Source: Roseateles noduli
Lineage (GTDB): Bacteria > Pseudomonadota > Gammaproteobacteria > Burkholderiales > Burkholderiaceae_C
Direction: 5' to 3'
Assembly (NCBI GenBank): GCA_002205125.1
Contig: NIOE01000015.1
Coordinates: 62,001 to 126,000 of the forward strand
Length of the DNA: 64,000 bases
Part shown: positions 1 to 9,963 of the stretch, piece by piece
How the letters are laid out: every line of letters begins with the position of its first letter
How positions within the stretch are numbered: position 1 is the stretch's first letter
Notes under the pieces: generated by a model
Told to the model about the DNA's origin: nothing
What the model saw: the letters and a program-made list of their open reading frames with translations, nothing else
Database searches by the model: none
Translations under genes and position numbers: made by a program

Positions 1-906
1 AGCAAGCAGAAGCAGATCGCGCCGGACACCACCGTGCTGCCCTACCCCTTCAAGTCGGGCGCGGAGCTGCTCGAGCTGACGGAAAAGGAAGGCTGCTCGA
101 TCGCGGAGATCATGCGTCGCAACGAGCGCCACTGGCGCACCGACGAGGAGACCCGCGCGGGCCTGCTGAAGATCTGGCAGGTGATGCAGGAATGCGTCCA
201 GCGGGGCTGCCGCACCGAGGGCATCCTGCCCGGCGGCTTCAAGGTGAAGCGCCGCTCGGCCGCGCTGTACCGCGACCTGATCGCCCATCCCGAGGCCGCG
301 CTGCGCGATCCGCTGCAGGTGATGGACTGGGTCAACCTCTACGCGCTGGCGGTGAATGAGGAGAACGCCGCCGGCGGTCGCGTCGTGACGGCGCCGACCA
401 ACGGCGCGGCCGGCATCGTGCCGGCGGTGCTGCATTACTACGCGCGCTTCGTGCACTCGGCCAACGAGGACGGCATCGTCGACTTCCTGCTGACCGCCGC
501 GGCGATCGGCATCCTCTACAAGGAGAACGCGTCGATCTCCGGCGCGGAAGTGGGCTGCCAGGGCGAGGTGGGCGTGGCCTGCTCGATGGCCGCGGCCGCG
601 CTGTGCGCGGTGATGGGCGGCACGCCGGCGCAGACGGAGAACGCGGCCGAGATCGGCATGGAGCACCACCTGGGGCTGACCTGCGATCCGGTGGGCGGCC
701 TGGTGCAGATCCCCTGCATCGAGCGCAACGCGATCGCGTCGGTGAAGGCCATCAACGCCGCGCGCATGGCGCTGCGCGGCGACGGCACGCACCACGTGAG
801 CCTGGACAAGGTCATCAAGACCATGCGCGAGACCGGCGCCGACATGATGACCAAATACAAGGAGACCGCCCGGGGCGGTCTCGCGGTGAACATTGTCGAG
901 TGCTGA
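1..906 (+). CDS. sdaA: L-serine ammonia-lyase (L-serine dehydratase), 5'-truncated by the window edge
   Basis: Deaminates L-serine to pyruvate and ammonia in the cytoplasm using an oxygen-sensitive [4Fe-4S] cluster. The reading frame is open from base 1, so the N-terminal part lies outside the window. What remains is the C-terminal alpha domain of the iron-sulfur L-serine dehydratase family. It contains the run [18 protein letters not shown] and, further on, [18 protein letters not shown], whose cysteines are the cluster ligands in this family. The protein ends normally at VNIVEC. The GTG at 34 is only an internal codon. A stem-loop overlaps the stop codon. Family identification is secure; the symbol sdaA is the usual one for the single-chain form. 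Confidence 0.93.
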   Translation, partial: SKQKQIAPDTTVLPYPFKSGAELLELTEKEGCSIAEIMRRNERHWRTDEETRAGLLKIWQVMQECVQRGCRTEGILPGGFKVKRRSAALYRDLIAHPEAALRDPLQVMDWVNLYALAVNEENAAGGRVVTAPTNGAAGIVPAVLHYYARFVHSANEDGIVDFLLTAAAIGILYKENASISGAEVGCQGEVGVACSMAAAALCAVMGGTPAQTENAAEIGMEHHLGLTCDPVGGLVQIPCIERNAIASVKAINAARMALRGDGTHHVSLDKVIKTMRETGADMMTKYKETARGGLAVNIVEC

Positions 907-924
907 CACGCCGCCGACGTGTCA
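904..924 (+). terminator. stem-loop at the end of sdaA
   Basis: TGACACG, a 7-base loop and CGTGTCA form a perfect 7-bp stem that begins with the sdaA stop codon. There is no T-run afterwards, so it may act as an mRNA 3'-end hairpin rather than a classical intrinsic terminator. Confidence 0.45.
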
Positions 925-1020
925 GAGGGGGAGGCCGATTCGCGTGCCCCGGCGGTACTGCGGACCGGGATCAATCGCGAGTCAGGCGGCGAAAGCTGTC
1001 AGCACTCGAGCAAACGGTCG

Positions 1021-1056
1021 GTCCCGAGGTGTGCCGTGACGGCACGGGATCGGGAC
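1021..1056 (-). terminator. two-step stem-loop downstream of the spore coat U gene
   Basis: GTCCCGA (1021-1027) pairs with TCGGGAC (1050-1056), and inside it GTGCCG (1031-1036) pairs with CGGCAC (1040-1045) around a TGA loop. It lies 17 bases beyond the stop of the minus-strand gene, where a terminator is expected. The T-run is poor. Confidence 0.5.
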
Positions 1057-1072
1057 CGGGGTCGGATCAGCC

Positions 1073-1642
1073 TCAGTAGCTGATCGTCACGGTGACGGTG
1101 TCGGTGTAGCTGCCCGGCACGACGCTGGCCAGCGACGGGATGCGGCCGTAGACCGACAGCGACTGGGCCGAGCCCGTGCCGGTGCCGTTCTTGGCGGTGG
1201 ACGACGAGGTGCCGTCGCCCCAGACCGAGCTGCGGCCCGAGTCCAGATAGAGCTGATAACCCAGCGTGTCGGAGCCGCTCTTCATCGTGCGGCTGGTGAA
1301 GTTGGTCGCGCCGCCGGCGTTTGCGCCGGCGTTCAGCGCCACCGTGTACGGCGTCGTGTTGGAGCAGGTGACGGTCAGGGTGGACGTCGCGTCCAGCGGC
1401 GTGCCGGCGACCAGCGGGTCGATGGCGGAGCCGAAGTTCAGGTTGGAACCGGACACCGTGCAGGAGCTCGTGATCGTGGCCGTCACCGGGAAGGTGTTGG
1501 TCACCGGCGTGGCGCCGCGGGCTTCCTGGACCGCGCTGAACAGCAGGCCGGCGCCGATGGCCAGGCTGCTGAGCAGCATCGCGCTCTTGAAGCCGCTGTT
1601 GCGTTCCGCCCGGATCGCTTTGAGGTACTTGGTGGTGCTCAT
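1073..1642 (-). CDS. spore coat U domain protein (Csu-type pilin-like subunit)
   Basis: 189 residues. The N-terminus has a long hydrophobic export segment (about residues 20-43, ending EARGA). The mature part is a beta-rich SCPU domain with the family hallmarks SCTVSGSNLNFG near its start, a Cys pair (TITSSC...VTCSN), and the closing strand DTVTVTISY. Such proteins are secreted and, in csu-type clusters, are assembled on the surface by chaperone and usher. No chaperone or usher gene is adjacent, so this copy stands alone. The ATG at 1642 is supported by an AGGGGGA ribosome-binding site. It diverges from the MFS gene. Confidence 0.85.
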   Translation of the reverse strand: MSTTKYLKAIRAERNSGFKSAMLLSSLAIGAGLLFSAVQEARGATPVTNTFPVTATITSSCTVSGSNLNFGSAIDPLVAGTPLDATSTLTVTCSNTTPYTVALNAGANAGGATNFTSRTMKSGSDTLGYQLYLDSGRSSVWGDGTSSSTAKNGTGTGSAQSLSVYGRIPSLASVVPGSYTDTVTVTISY

Positions 1643-1915
1643 GTGGTGTCCCCCTGTTGATGGAACGAATCTTCCGTTTCAGGGCGTTTCCGCGGCAGAC
1701 AGGCTTGCCGCATCGCGCGGTGCAGCGAAGTCGGCAGGCCGTGTAGGCAATCGCCCGACAGCTGACAGCCGGTGGCAGCACGGCGCGCGGACCAGGCGAA
1801 CGGCACTGGCGAGGCCCCCTCGCCCGCTGCTACAAACGCGTCCGTGTCGATGTCACGAAGGCCCGTCCGTCGTGAGGACGGACACCTTCCGATCGACGAC
1901 GAACCCCTGACTTCC

Positions 1916-3361
1916 ATGACATCCCACCTTGATCCGACACGGCGCCGCTGGCTGGCGCTCGGCGTGCTGTGCCTGGGCGTGCTGATGATCGTGCTGGACA
2001 CGACCATCGTGAACGTGGCGCTGCCCTCGATCCGCGCCGACCTGCGGTTCACCGAGACCTCGCTGGTCTGGGTCGTCAACGCCTACATGCTGACCTTCGG
2101 CGGCTTCATGCTGCTGGGTGGACGCCTGGGCGACCTGTACGGCCACCGGCGCATGTTCCTGGCGGGGCTGGCGCTGTTCACCGTCGCGTCGGCGGCCTGC
2201 GGGCTCGCGCACACGCAGGCGCTGCTGATCGCGGCGCGCGCCGTGCAGGGACTGGGCGGCGCGGTGGTGTCGGCGATCTCGCTGTCGCTGATCATGAACA
2301 TGTTCACGGAGCCCGGGGAGCGCGCGAAGGCGATGGGTGTCTACGGCTTCGTCTGCGCGGGCGGCGGCAGCATCGGCGTGCTGCTCGGCGGGCTGCTGAC
2401 CAGCGCGCTGAGCTGGCACTGGATCTTCCTGGTGAACCTGCCGATCGGCGCGGTCGTGATCGGCCTGTGCCTGTGGCTGATCGAACGCGGCGGCCCGACG
2501 GCGCCGGACGAGACGCTGGACTGGGCCGGCGCGGTGACCGTCACGCTGTCGCTGATGCTGGCGGTGTACGCGGTGGTCAACGGCAACGAGGCGGGCTGGC
2601 TCTCGCCGGGCACGCTGGGGTTGCTCGGGACCGCGGTGGCGCTGCTGATCGTGTTCCTCGTGCTGGAGACGAAGGTGGCGCATCCGCTGATGCCGTTGTC
2701 GCTGTTCCGGCTGCGATCGGTGGCGGTGTCCAACGTGATCGGCGTGCTGTGGGCCGCGGCGATGTTCGCGTGGTTCTTCCTGTCGGCGCTCTACATGCAG
2801 CTCGTGCTGGGCTACGACGCGATGCATGTGGGGCTGGGCTTCCTGCCGGCCAATCTCATCATGGCGGCCTTCTCCGTGGGCCTGTCGGCCAAGCTCGTCA
2901 TGAAGCTGGGCCTGCGCAAGCCGCTGTGCGGCGGGCTGCTGCTGGCGTCGCTGGGCCTGGCGCTGTTCGCGCGCGCGCCGGCGGACGGCGGCTTCTGGCT
3001 GGATGTCCTGCCGGGCATGCTGCTGCTGGGGCTGGGCGCGGGAGTCGCGTTCAACCCGGTGCTGCTCGCGGCGATGAGCGAGGTCGCGCCCAGCGAGTCC
3101 GGCCTGGCCTCGGGCGTGGTGAACACGTCCTTCATGATGGGCGGCTCGCTCGGGCTGGCGGTGCTGGCCAGCCTGGCCGCCGCGCGCACGGCGGAACTGG
3201 GTGCGCTGGGCGCCGCGATGCCGGCGGCGCTGGCGGGCGGTTATCGCGTGGCGTTCGCGGTGGGAGCCGTCTTCGCGGCGTCGGGAGGATTGCTGGCGCT
3301 GCTGCTGCGAGAACCCGCTCCGCAGGCCGGTGCGACAGCGCCGGTGGCGCATCCGGGCTGA
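1916..3361 (+). CDS. MFS drug exporter, DHA2 (EmrB/QacA) family
   Basis: About 481 residues and strongly hydrophobic throughout, consistent with the 14-helix DHA2 proton antiporters of the inner membrane. Helix 1 carries the DHA2 signature LDTTIVNVALPSI, the loop after helix 2 has GGRLGDLYGHRR, and the motif C region reads GGGSIGVLLGGLLTSALSWHWIFLVNLP. The reading frame is open further upstream. The ATG at 1916 (MTSHLDPTRRRWLALG) is chosen because homologues begin just before helix 1; a clear Shine-Dalgarno sequence is lacking. The substrate cannot be told from sequence. No TetR-type repressor or membrane-fusion partner is adjacent. Confidence 0.88.
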   Translation: MTSHLDPTRRRWLALGVLCLGVLMIVLDTTIVNVALPSIRADLRFTETSLVWVVNAYMLTFGGFMLLGGRLGDLYGHRRMFLAGLALFTVASAACGLAHTQALLIAARAVQGLGGAVVSAISLSLIMNMFTEPGERAKAMGVYGFVCAGGGSIGVLLGGLLTSALSWHWIFLVNLPIGAVVIGLCLWLIERGGPTAPDETLDWAGAVTVTLSLMLAVYAVVNGNEAGWLSPGTLGLLGTAVALLIVFLVLETKVAHPLMPLSLFRLRSVAVSNVIGVLWAAAMFAWFFLSALYMQLVLGYDAMHVGLGFLPANLIMAAFSVGLSAKLVMKLGLRKPLCGGLLLASLGLALFARAPADGGFWLDVLPGMLLLGLGAGVAFNPVLLAAMSEVAPSESGLASGVVNTSFMMGGSLGLAVLASLAAARTAELGALGAAMPAALAGGYRVAFAVGAVFAASGGLLALLLREPAPQAGATAPVAHPG

Positions 3362-3401
3362 GCACCCATCGGCTCTGGCGAGTCGCCCTCGCCTCTCCCG
3401 C

Positions 3402-4277
3402 TCACTTGTCCAGCAACGGCCACACGTACTTCACCGGCACGGCGTAGGTGATGCCGCTGGGCGCGCTGAGCGCCGATTCGCGCGTGCCCTTGAGCACCAC
3501 CATGTTGATGACACCCACCACCTTGCCGGTGCGGATGTCCAGCAGCGGCCCGCCGCTGTTGCCCGGATAGGCCGTCGCGTCGAGCTGCAGGAACTCCATC
3601 GCGCCGTCGCGCAGCTGCCGCACGGCGCGCTCGGAGAGCGTGTTCGAGGTCGGCGCCGGCAACGCCGCGCGCGTGAGCGCGGCCACGGTGCCGCGGTGCG
3701 TCGCCATCGTCACGCCCAGCGCCGTGCCGATCGGATAGCCCATCAATGCCACGGCGGCGCCTTCGCGCACCGCCGGCCGGTCGCCGTCGACTTCCGCCAG
3801 CGACAGCACGTCGACGAGCGCGCCCTTGTCGTCGGCCAGTTCGAGGATCGCCAGGTCGCGGGCCGTGTCGCGACGCAGCAGCTTCACTGCCCGCAGCTGC
3901 GGCTGGCCGGACGGATTGCCCGCCGCAGGCACCATGATCATGAGGTCCTTTTCGACCGGGTTCGGGATCACGTGCGCGCAGGTCACGATGCGTCGTCCGT
4001 CGCCGACCGCGAAGCCGGTCCCGCGGAAACCGAAGCGCGGGTTGTCCGTCGCCGCGAAGGTCCCCACGGCCACCACCGCCTGCCGGCTGCGGTCGATCAG
4101 GTCGGGCAAGGTGTTGGGCATCTCCTGCGCGCGCGCCGGGCCGACCAGGCCGACCAGGCCCAAGGCGCCGCCGGCGCCCAGCGCCAGCAGTTCGCGCCGA
4201 TCAACGACCGGATCTGCCTTCGGATCGAACTTCTGATCGAACTTCGGGGTCAACTTCTGATCGGTACTGCGACTCAT
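3402..4277 (-). CDS. Tat-exported S1C trypsin-like serine protease
   Basis: 291 residues. The N-terminus is a charged leader followed by DRRELLALGAGGALGL, a twin-arginine signal, with likely cleavage after PARA near residue 50. The fold is a DegP/HtrA-type chymotrypsin domain. The catalytic His is in TCAHV, the Asp in DTARDLAIL, and the Ser in GNSGGP. There is no PDZ domain, so it is a protease-only form. The start ATG overlaps the stop of the upstream acyltransferase-PilZ gene as ATGA, which predicts translational coupling. A longer frame exists upstream but lies inside that gene. A role in processing envelope or exopolysaccharide proteins is inferred from location only. Confidence 0.87.
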   Translation of the reverse strand: MSRSTDQKLTPKFDQKFDPKADPVVDRRELLALGAGGALGLVGLVGPARAQEMPNTLPDLIDRSRQAVVAVGTFAATDNPRFGFRGTGFAVGDGRRIVTCAHVIPNPVEKDLMIMVPAAGNPSGQPQLRAVKLLRRDTARDLAILELADDKGALVDVLSLAEVDGDRPAVREGAAVALMGYPIGTALGVTMATHRGTVAALTRAALPAPTSNTLSERAVRQLRDGAMEFLQLDATAYPGNSGGPLLDIRTGKVVGVINMVVLKGTRESALSAPSGITYAVPVKYVWPLLDK

Positions 4278-5578
4278 GCGGCCAGGTCTTTCGTCGTGTT
4301 GCCCATCTCCAGCGTGGAGACGAAGTTGCGCCAATGGCGATCGGGTTCGTCGATGCGGAAGCCGTAGAAGCTGCCCTGCTCGGTGTCCTTGCGCCGCACC
4401 GCGCGCGCGGTGACGTGCGCGGTCTCGTTGTGGCCGAGCTCGATCTCCACGGTGCCGTCCTGGTTCAGCGGCACGTCGTGGTCGCACTCGGCCTGGAAGC
4501 CGTGCGCCGACACCTCGATCACGTCCAGGTCGAAGTGGCCCAGCTGGCTCTCGTTGGCGGCGCGGATGTCGAGGTGGCCCGGGCAGCGGATCGAATAACG
4601 CGGGTACTGCCGCAGCGACCGGCCCAGGTCCTGACCGCCGCCGCTGAGCATGGGCAGCACGTCGCGGAACGGGGCGTCCTCGCGGTACACCGACCACAGC
4701 AGCGCCTTCTTGCGGTCGTCCATGGTGGCGAACACGGGCACGGCGTGATTGAAGAAATGGTCGAGCAGCGCCGGCGTCATGACCGGGTCGTTGGTCGTGT
4801 GGAAGCGGCGCTCCGGCAGCCGGATGTTGGGCAACCGGTGGCGGAAGAAATAGTGGTGCAGGTTCTTCTCGGGCCGGCGGCCGCGGTAGCGGCGCTCGAA
4901 CAGCGCGTCGGCCTCGTGCAGGTCCAGCGTCGCGCCGACCGCCGGCGCGCCGTTGGCGAAGTCATATTCGGCCACCGTCTGCTCGCGCAGCCGCGTGAAG
5001 GACAGCAGCGCCTCGTAGAGCTCGATCTTGTCGGGGTTCACGGCGATCACCAGGTGCCGGGTGTCGAAGTACTCGGTGCAGTACTGGTGCATGAACTTCA
5101 TCAGCGGGAAGAGGATCGCCCCGCCGGTCTTGCGGAACGCCGGCGCGACCGCCAGCGCCGAGATCTCCGCGACCTTGCCGCCCTTGGCGCGCACGCCTTC
5201 GAGGTCGAAGACCGATTGCAGCGGGAAGCCGAAGACGCCCTCGCGCACCATCGAGATCGTGCCCACGACCTGGCCGTCGTACTTGGCGCAGAGGGTCGTG
5301 GTCGTCGGCAGCGCGTGGTAGATGGTCACGCGCATGCCGCTGGGGTCGGGCTTCATGAAGCCGCTGCCGACGTAGGCGTCGTGCAGGATGCGGAAGCAGG
5401 CGTCGAGCTCCTCCTGCGTGTCCGCGACCTTGAGCTCCAGCCGCTCCGACGGCGCCGGATCGCAGTCCACCATGCGCCGGTAGACCGCGAAGCGCATCGG
5501 CTTGGGCAGCGAGGAGAACAGCCGCCGCAGCCCCTGGTGGAGCCGCTTGCGCAGGCTGGATCGTCGAATCTGGCTCAT
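4274..5578 (-). CDS. FeeM-type N-acyl amino acid synthase domain fused to a C-terminal PilZ domain
   Basis: 434 residues. Residues about 45-230 form a GNAT-fold acyltransferase of the FeeM / PEP-CTERM-associated acyltransferase type (KVADTQEELDACFRILHDAY, then AEISALAVAPAFRKTGG, the usual acyl-donor loop region). Residues about 325-420 look like PilZ: RYSIR gives the RxxxR motif that grips cyclic-di-GMP, and EVSAHG matches [DN]xSxxG except for Glu at the first position. Known FeeM enzymes join an acyl group from acyl-ACP to an amino acid. The product here is unknown. Cyclic-di-GMP control of the acyltransferase is an inference. The start has a strong GGGGAGGGGA ribosome-binding site. It follows prsT by 75 bases. 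Confidence 0.78.
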   Translation of the reverse strand: MSQIRRSSLRKRLHQGLRRLFSSLPKPMRFAVYRRMVDCDPAPSERLELKVADTQEELDACFRILHDAYVGSGFMKPDPSGMRVTIYHALPTTTTLCAKYDGQVVGTISMVREGVFGFPLQSVFDLEGVRAKGGKVAEISALAVAPAFRKTGGAILFPLMKFMHQYCTEYFDTRHLVIAVNPDKIELYEALLSFTRLREQTVAEYDFANGAPAVGATLDLHEADALFERRYRGRRPEKNLHHYFFRHRLPNIRLPERRFHTTNDPVMTPALLDHFFNHAVPVFATMDDRKKALLWSVYREDAPFRDVLPMLSGGGQDLGRSLRQYPRYSIRCPGHLDIRAANESQLGHFDLDVIEVSAHGFQAECDHDVPLNQDGTVEIELGHNETAHVTARAVRRKDTEQGSFYGFRIDEPDRHWRNFVSTLEMGNTTKDLAA

Positions 5579-5653
5579 GACCGTCCCCTCCCCGGGCGCG
5601 GCGGTGCCACCGTCACGCGGTCCGCGCGGCGATCGATCTGGGGATCGGACGCC

Positions 5654-8542
5654 TCAACGGATCGCGGCCTGCAGCTTGCGCACCTCGGCTTGTTGCTCGT
5701 AATTCGGTCCCAGGTCCGCCAGGCGCTTGAGTTCCGCCTCGGCCTCGCCCTTGTTGCCGCCGGCCACGTACAGCTGCGCCAGGCGCAGCCGGTACGCGGG
5801 CACGGTCGGCGCCTGCTTCACGGCGTCCTTCTGCACCTCGATGGCCTTGGCGTTCTGGCCCTTGGCGGCGAGCGCCTCGGCCAGCGTGTCCAGGTAAGGC
5901 GGCACATTGGGACGGAGCTTGTTCGCTTGCTCGGCAAATTTCAAGCCCTCGTCCGCCTTGCCGGCCCGCAGGCGCAGCCACGCGATGTTGTTGGCCGCCG
6001 CCGCGTTGTCCGGATTGGCCGCCAGCACCGCCTGGTAACGCTGCTCCGCCTCAGCATAACGGCCGGCGTTCAGCGCCACGTCGCCGAGGTGATACGTGAA
6101 CAGCTCGTCCGACTTGAACTTGCCAAGGTAGGTCGCGGCCCAGCGCTCGGCCTCGTCCTTCTTGCCGGATTCGATCAGCACGCTGTGCAGCGCGATCGCG
6201 AGCTCGGTGTTGGGTGCCGTCGCGCCAGCATCGTTCGCCAGCTGGTCGGCCTTGCGGTAGGCCGCGATTGCGGCCGGCGCGTCCTTGCGCGCGCGGGCGA
6301 TGTCGCCTTCGAGCTTCCAGCCCAGGCCGAACTTCGGCTGCGCCGTCTGGAGCCCCTTGGCCGTCGTCAGCGCCAGGTCCGGCAGGCCGAGCTGCAGCGC
6401 CTTGTCGACCACCTTGCGGGCCAGTTCGCCGTCGCCGGGGGCGATGGCCTGGGCGCGCTTGAGCGCCGCGGTCGCCGAGGCCTTGTCACCCGACTGCGCA
6501 TAGGCGTCGGCCAGACGCAGCGGACCCAGCGGCGAACGCGGCTGCAGCGTCGCGACCTTGTTGAAGCTGCTGATCGCCTGCTGCCGGTCGCCGGTGGCGG
6601 CCTGCACCTGGCCCAGCAGGTCGATCAGCGAGGGGTTGTCCGGGCTCGCCGTCACGCCTTCCTGGGCGAGCGACAAGGCCGTCTTGAAGTCCTTCTTCTC
6701 CATCAGCAGGCCGACCGCCGCCTGGCGCGGCGTCGCGTCTTCCGGATGCTGCTTGGCCAGTTCGGTGAGGCGCTTGGCCGCCGCGTCCTTGTCGATCAGC
6801 TGGTGGGTCAGCTTCAGGCCCAGGATGGCCATCTCGGCGCGCAGGTTCTTGGGATCGGCCTTGAGCACGACCTCGTAGCGCTTGACGGCCTCCGCGACCT
6901 TGCGATCCTGCAGGTCCTGCGCCGCGAGGCTGTTGGCCGCGGTCATCGACCCCGGGTCGCGTTTGACGGCCTCCTCGAAATTGGACCGCGCGCCCGCGCG
7001 GTCGCCGCGCAGCAGCGCCAGACGGCCGCGCAGTTCGGCCGGCGTCGCCGACTTGGGATCCTTCTTCTCCAGCGTCGCGATCGCCTGCGATGCGCCGTCG
7101 CTGTCCTTCTTGCGCGCCAGCACGCTGATCAGCGCGATGTCGGCCACGGTGCCCTTGTCCTCGGCGGCCAGCTGGCGCAGCGCGGCCAGGCCGGCGGCCT
7201 CCTGGCCCTTCTGGATCTGGTTGAGCGCCAGACCGACGCGGCTGCGCACGTCGTTCGGATTGGCTTCGGCGGCGCGTGCCAGGAAGCGTTCGGCCTCGGC
7301 GCCCTGCCCCTGCTTGAGGCGGATCTCGGCGGCCAGCGCCAGCGCCTCCGACGAGGTGAGCCTGGCGTCCAGCGCCGGCTGCAAGGTGGCCATCGCCTGA
7401 TCGGCGTCGCCGCCGCGCAATTGCAGCTGCGCCAGCGCGACGCGCGCGGGCTGGGTCTCGGGCGAGGACTGGATGATCTTGCTGTACTGCGATTCGGCCT
7501 GGCGGAAGTCGCCGTTGGCCTGCGCCACGCGGCCGGCCAGGAAGAGCGCGCGCTCGTTGTTCGGCGCCACCTTCAGCAGCGCCTGCGTGAGGTCGGTCGC
7601 CTCCTTCACCTGCCCCGCGTCCATCGCGAACACGGCGGCGTAGTAGAAGGTCTGCGGATGCTGCGGCGCGGCCGCCTTCATCGCGGCGACAGCCTCCTTG
7701 GCCGCGGCCTTGTCGCCGGTGCGCATCAGCTGGTTGATCAGGCCGGCATGCGCGCCGACCAGCTTCTTGTCGATCTCCAGCGCCTTGCGGAAGCTCGCGA
7801 CGGACTCCGCCGATGGCGCCTCGGCCAGCACCTGCAGCTCGCCCTTGAGCTGCCAGGCCTCGGCGGATTGCGGCGACTTGGCGAGCAGCTCGTCGACCGC
7901 CGCGCGCGCCTCGGGCAGCTTGCCCTCGCTGGTCAGCAGACGCACGTTGACCAGTCGCGCCGCCGGGTTGTCGGGCGCCACGCGCAGCGCGGCATCCGCC
8001 GCCTTGCGCGCTTCCGGCAGCTTCTGCTTGGCGACATAGGCGCCGACCAGCGTCATCTGCAGGTCGGCCTCCTCGGCCGCGTTCTGCAGGTGGGTGGTGC
8101 CGTACTGGCCGAGCAGCTCGTCGACCTTGCCCTGCATCAGCAGCAGCCGCGCCTGCAGCGCGACCAGCGCGTCGCCGCCGAAGCCCTGCGTCTTGGCCTT
8201 CTCGGCCTCGATGGCGGCACCGGCCACGTCGCCGCTGTCCAGCAGCGCCTTGGCGAGCAGGTAGCGCGCCTCCGCGAGCGTCTCGTCCTTCTGCAGCGCG
8301 TTCTTGAGCTGGATGATCGCGGCCTTGTTGTCGCGCTTTTCCAGGTGCCCCTTGGCGGACTTCACCAGGTCCTGCGCCGACTCGCCGAAGCAGCCGGCCA
8401 GCAGCAGCGCCGATCCCAGCGCGAGCGCGGTGGCGCCGCGTCGCAGCGTGCGACGACCGTCGCGGGTCCGGCCGTCGGCCTCCCCGCCGAATGCAACAGT
8501 CAGGGGTCCGGACATCTTGGTGTTCTCAGGCTTGCGGGACAT
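5654..8542 (-). CDS. prsT: PEP-CTERM system TPR-repeat lipoprotein PrsT
   Basis: 962 residues. A lipoprotein signal (ALGSALLLAGCFGES, lipobox LAGC) precedes a chain of tetratricopeptide repeats covering nearly the whole protein, for example ALQKDETLAEARYLLAKALL and NPDNAAAANNIAWLRLRAGK. Length, lipobox and position next to prsR and prsK fit PrsT, a protein that accompanies exosortase/PEP-CTERM exopolysaccharide loci. The TPR rod would face the periplasm and probably scaffolds polysaccharide synthesis or export. The ATG at 8542 is preceded by AAAGAG. An internal ATG ten codons in is a possible alternative. A very long antisense frame across this gene is a composition shadow. Confidence 0.88.
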   Translation of the reverse strand: MSRKPENTKMSGPLTVAFGGEADGRTRDGRRTLRRGATALALGSALLLAGCFGESAQDLVKSAKGHLEKRDNKAAIIQLKNALQKDETLAEARYLLAKALLDSGDVAGAAIEAEKAKTQGFGGDALVALQARLLLMQGKVDELLGQYGTTHLQNAAEEADLQMTLVGAYVAKQKLPEARKAADAALRVAPDNPAARLVNVRLLTSEGKLPEARAAVDELLAKSPQSAEAWQLKGELQVLAEAPSAESVASFRKALEIDKKLVGAHAGLINQLMRTGDKAAAKEAVAAMKAAAPQHPQTFYYAAVFAMDAGQVKEATDLTQALLKVAPNNERALFLAGRVAQANGDFRQAESQYSKIIQSSPETQPARVALAQLQLRGGDADQAMATLQPALDARLTSSEALALAAEIRLKQGQGAEAERFLARAAEANPNDVRSRVGLALNQIQKGQEAAGLAALRQLAAEDKGTVADIALISVLARKKDSDGASQAIATLEKKDPKSATPAELRGRLALLRGDRAGARSNFEEAVKRDPGSMTAANSLAAQDLQDRKVAEAVKRYEVVLKADPKNLRAEMAILGLKLTHQLIDKDAAAKRLTELAKQHPEDATPRQAAVGLLMEKKDFKTALSLAQEGVTASPDNPSLIDLLGQVQAATGDRQQAISSFNKVATLQPRSPLGPLRLADAYAQSGDKASATAALKRAQAIAPGDGELARKVVDKALQLGLPDLALTTAKGLQTAQPKFGLGWKLEGDIARARKDAPAAIAAYRKADQLANDAGATAPNTELAIALHSVLIESGKKDEAERWAATYLGKFKSDELFTYHLGDVALNAGRYAEAEQRYQAVLAANPDNAAAANNIAWLRLRAGKADEGLKFAEQANKLRPNVPPYLDTLAEALAAKGQNAKAIEVQKDAVKQAPTVPAYRLRLAQLYVAGGNKGEAEAELKRLADLGPNYEQQAEVRKLQAAIR

Positions 8543-8595
8543 GCGTCGTCTCTTTCGCTGTCGGGTGATGCGTGGAGTATTCGTGGGGCTGATGC

Positions 8596-9959
<1,364 letters not shown>

Positions 9960-9963
<4 letters not shown>

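Noticed and set aside
1853-3352. 499-codon minus-strand frame
   Set aside because: Antisense to the MFS gene, which has clear family motifs.
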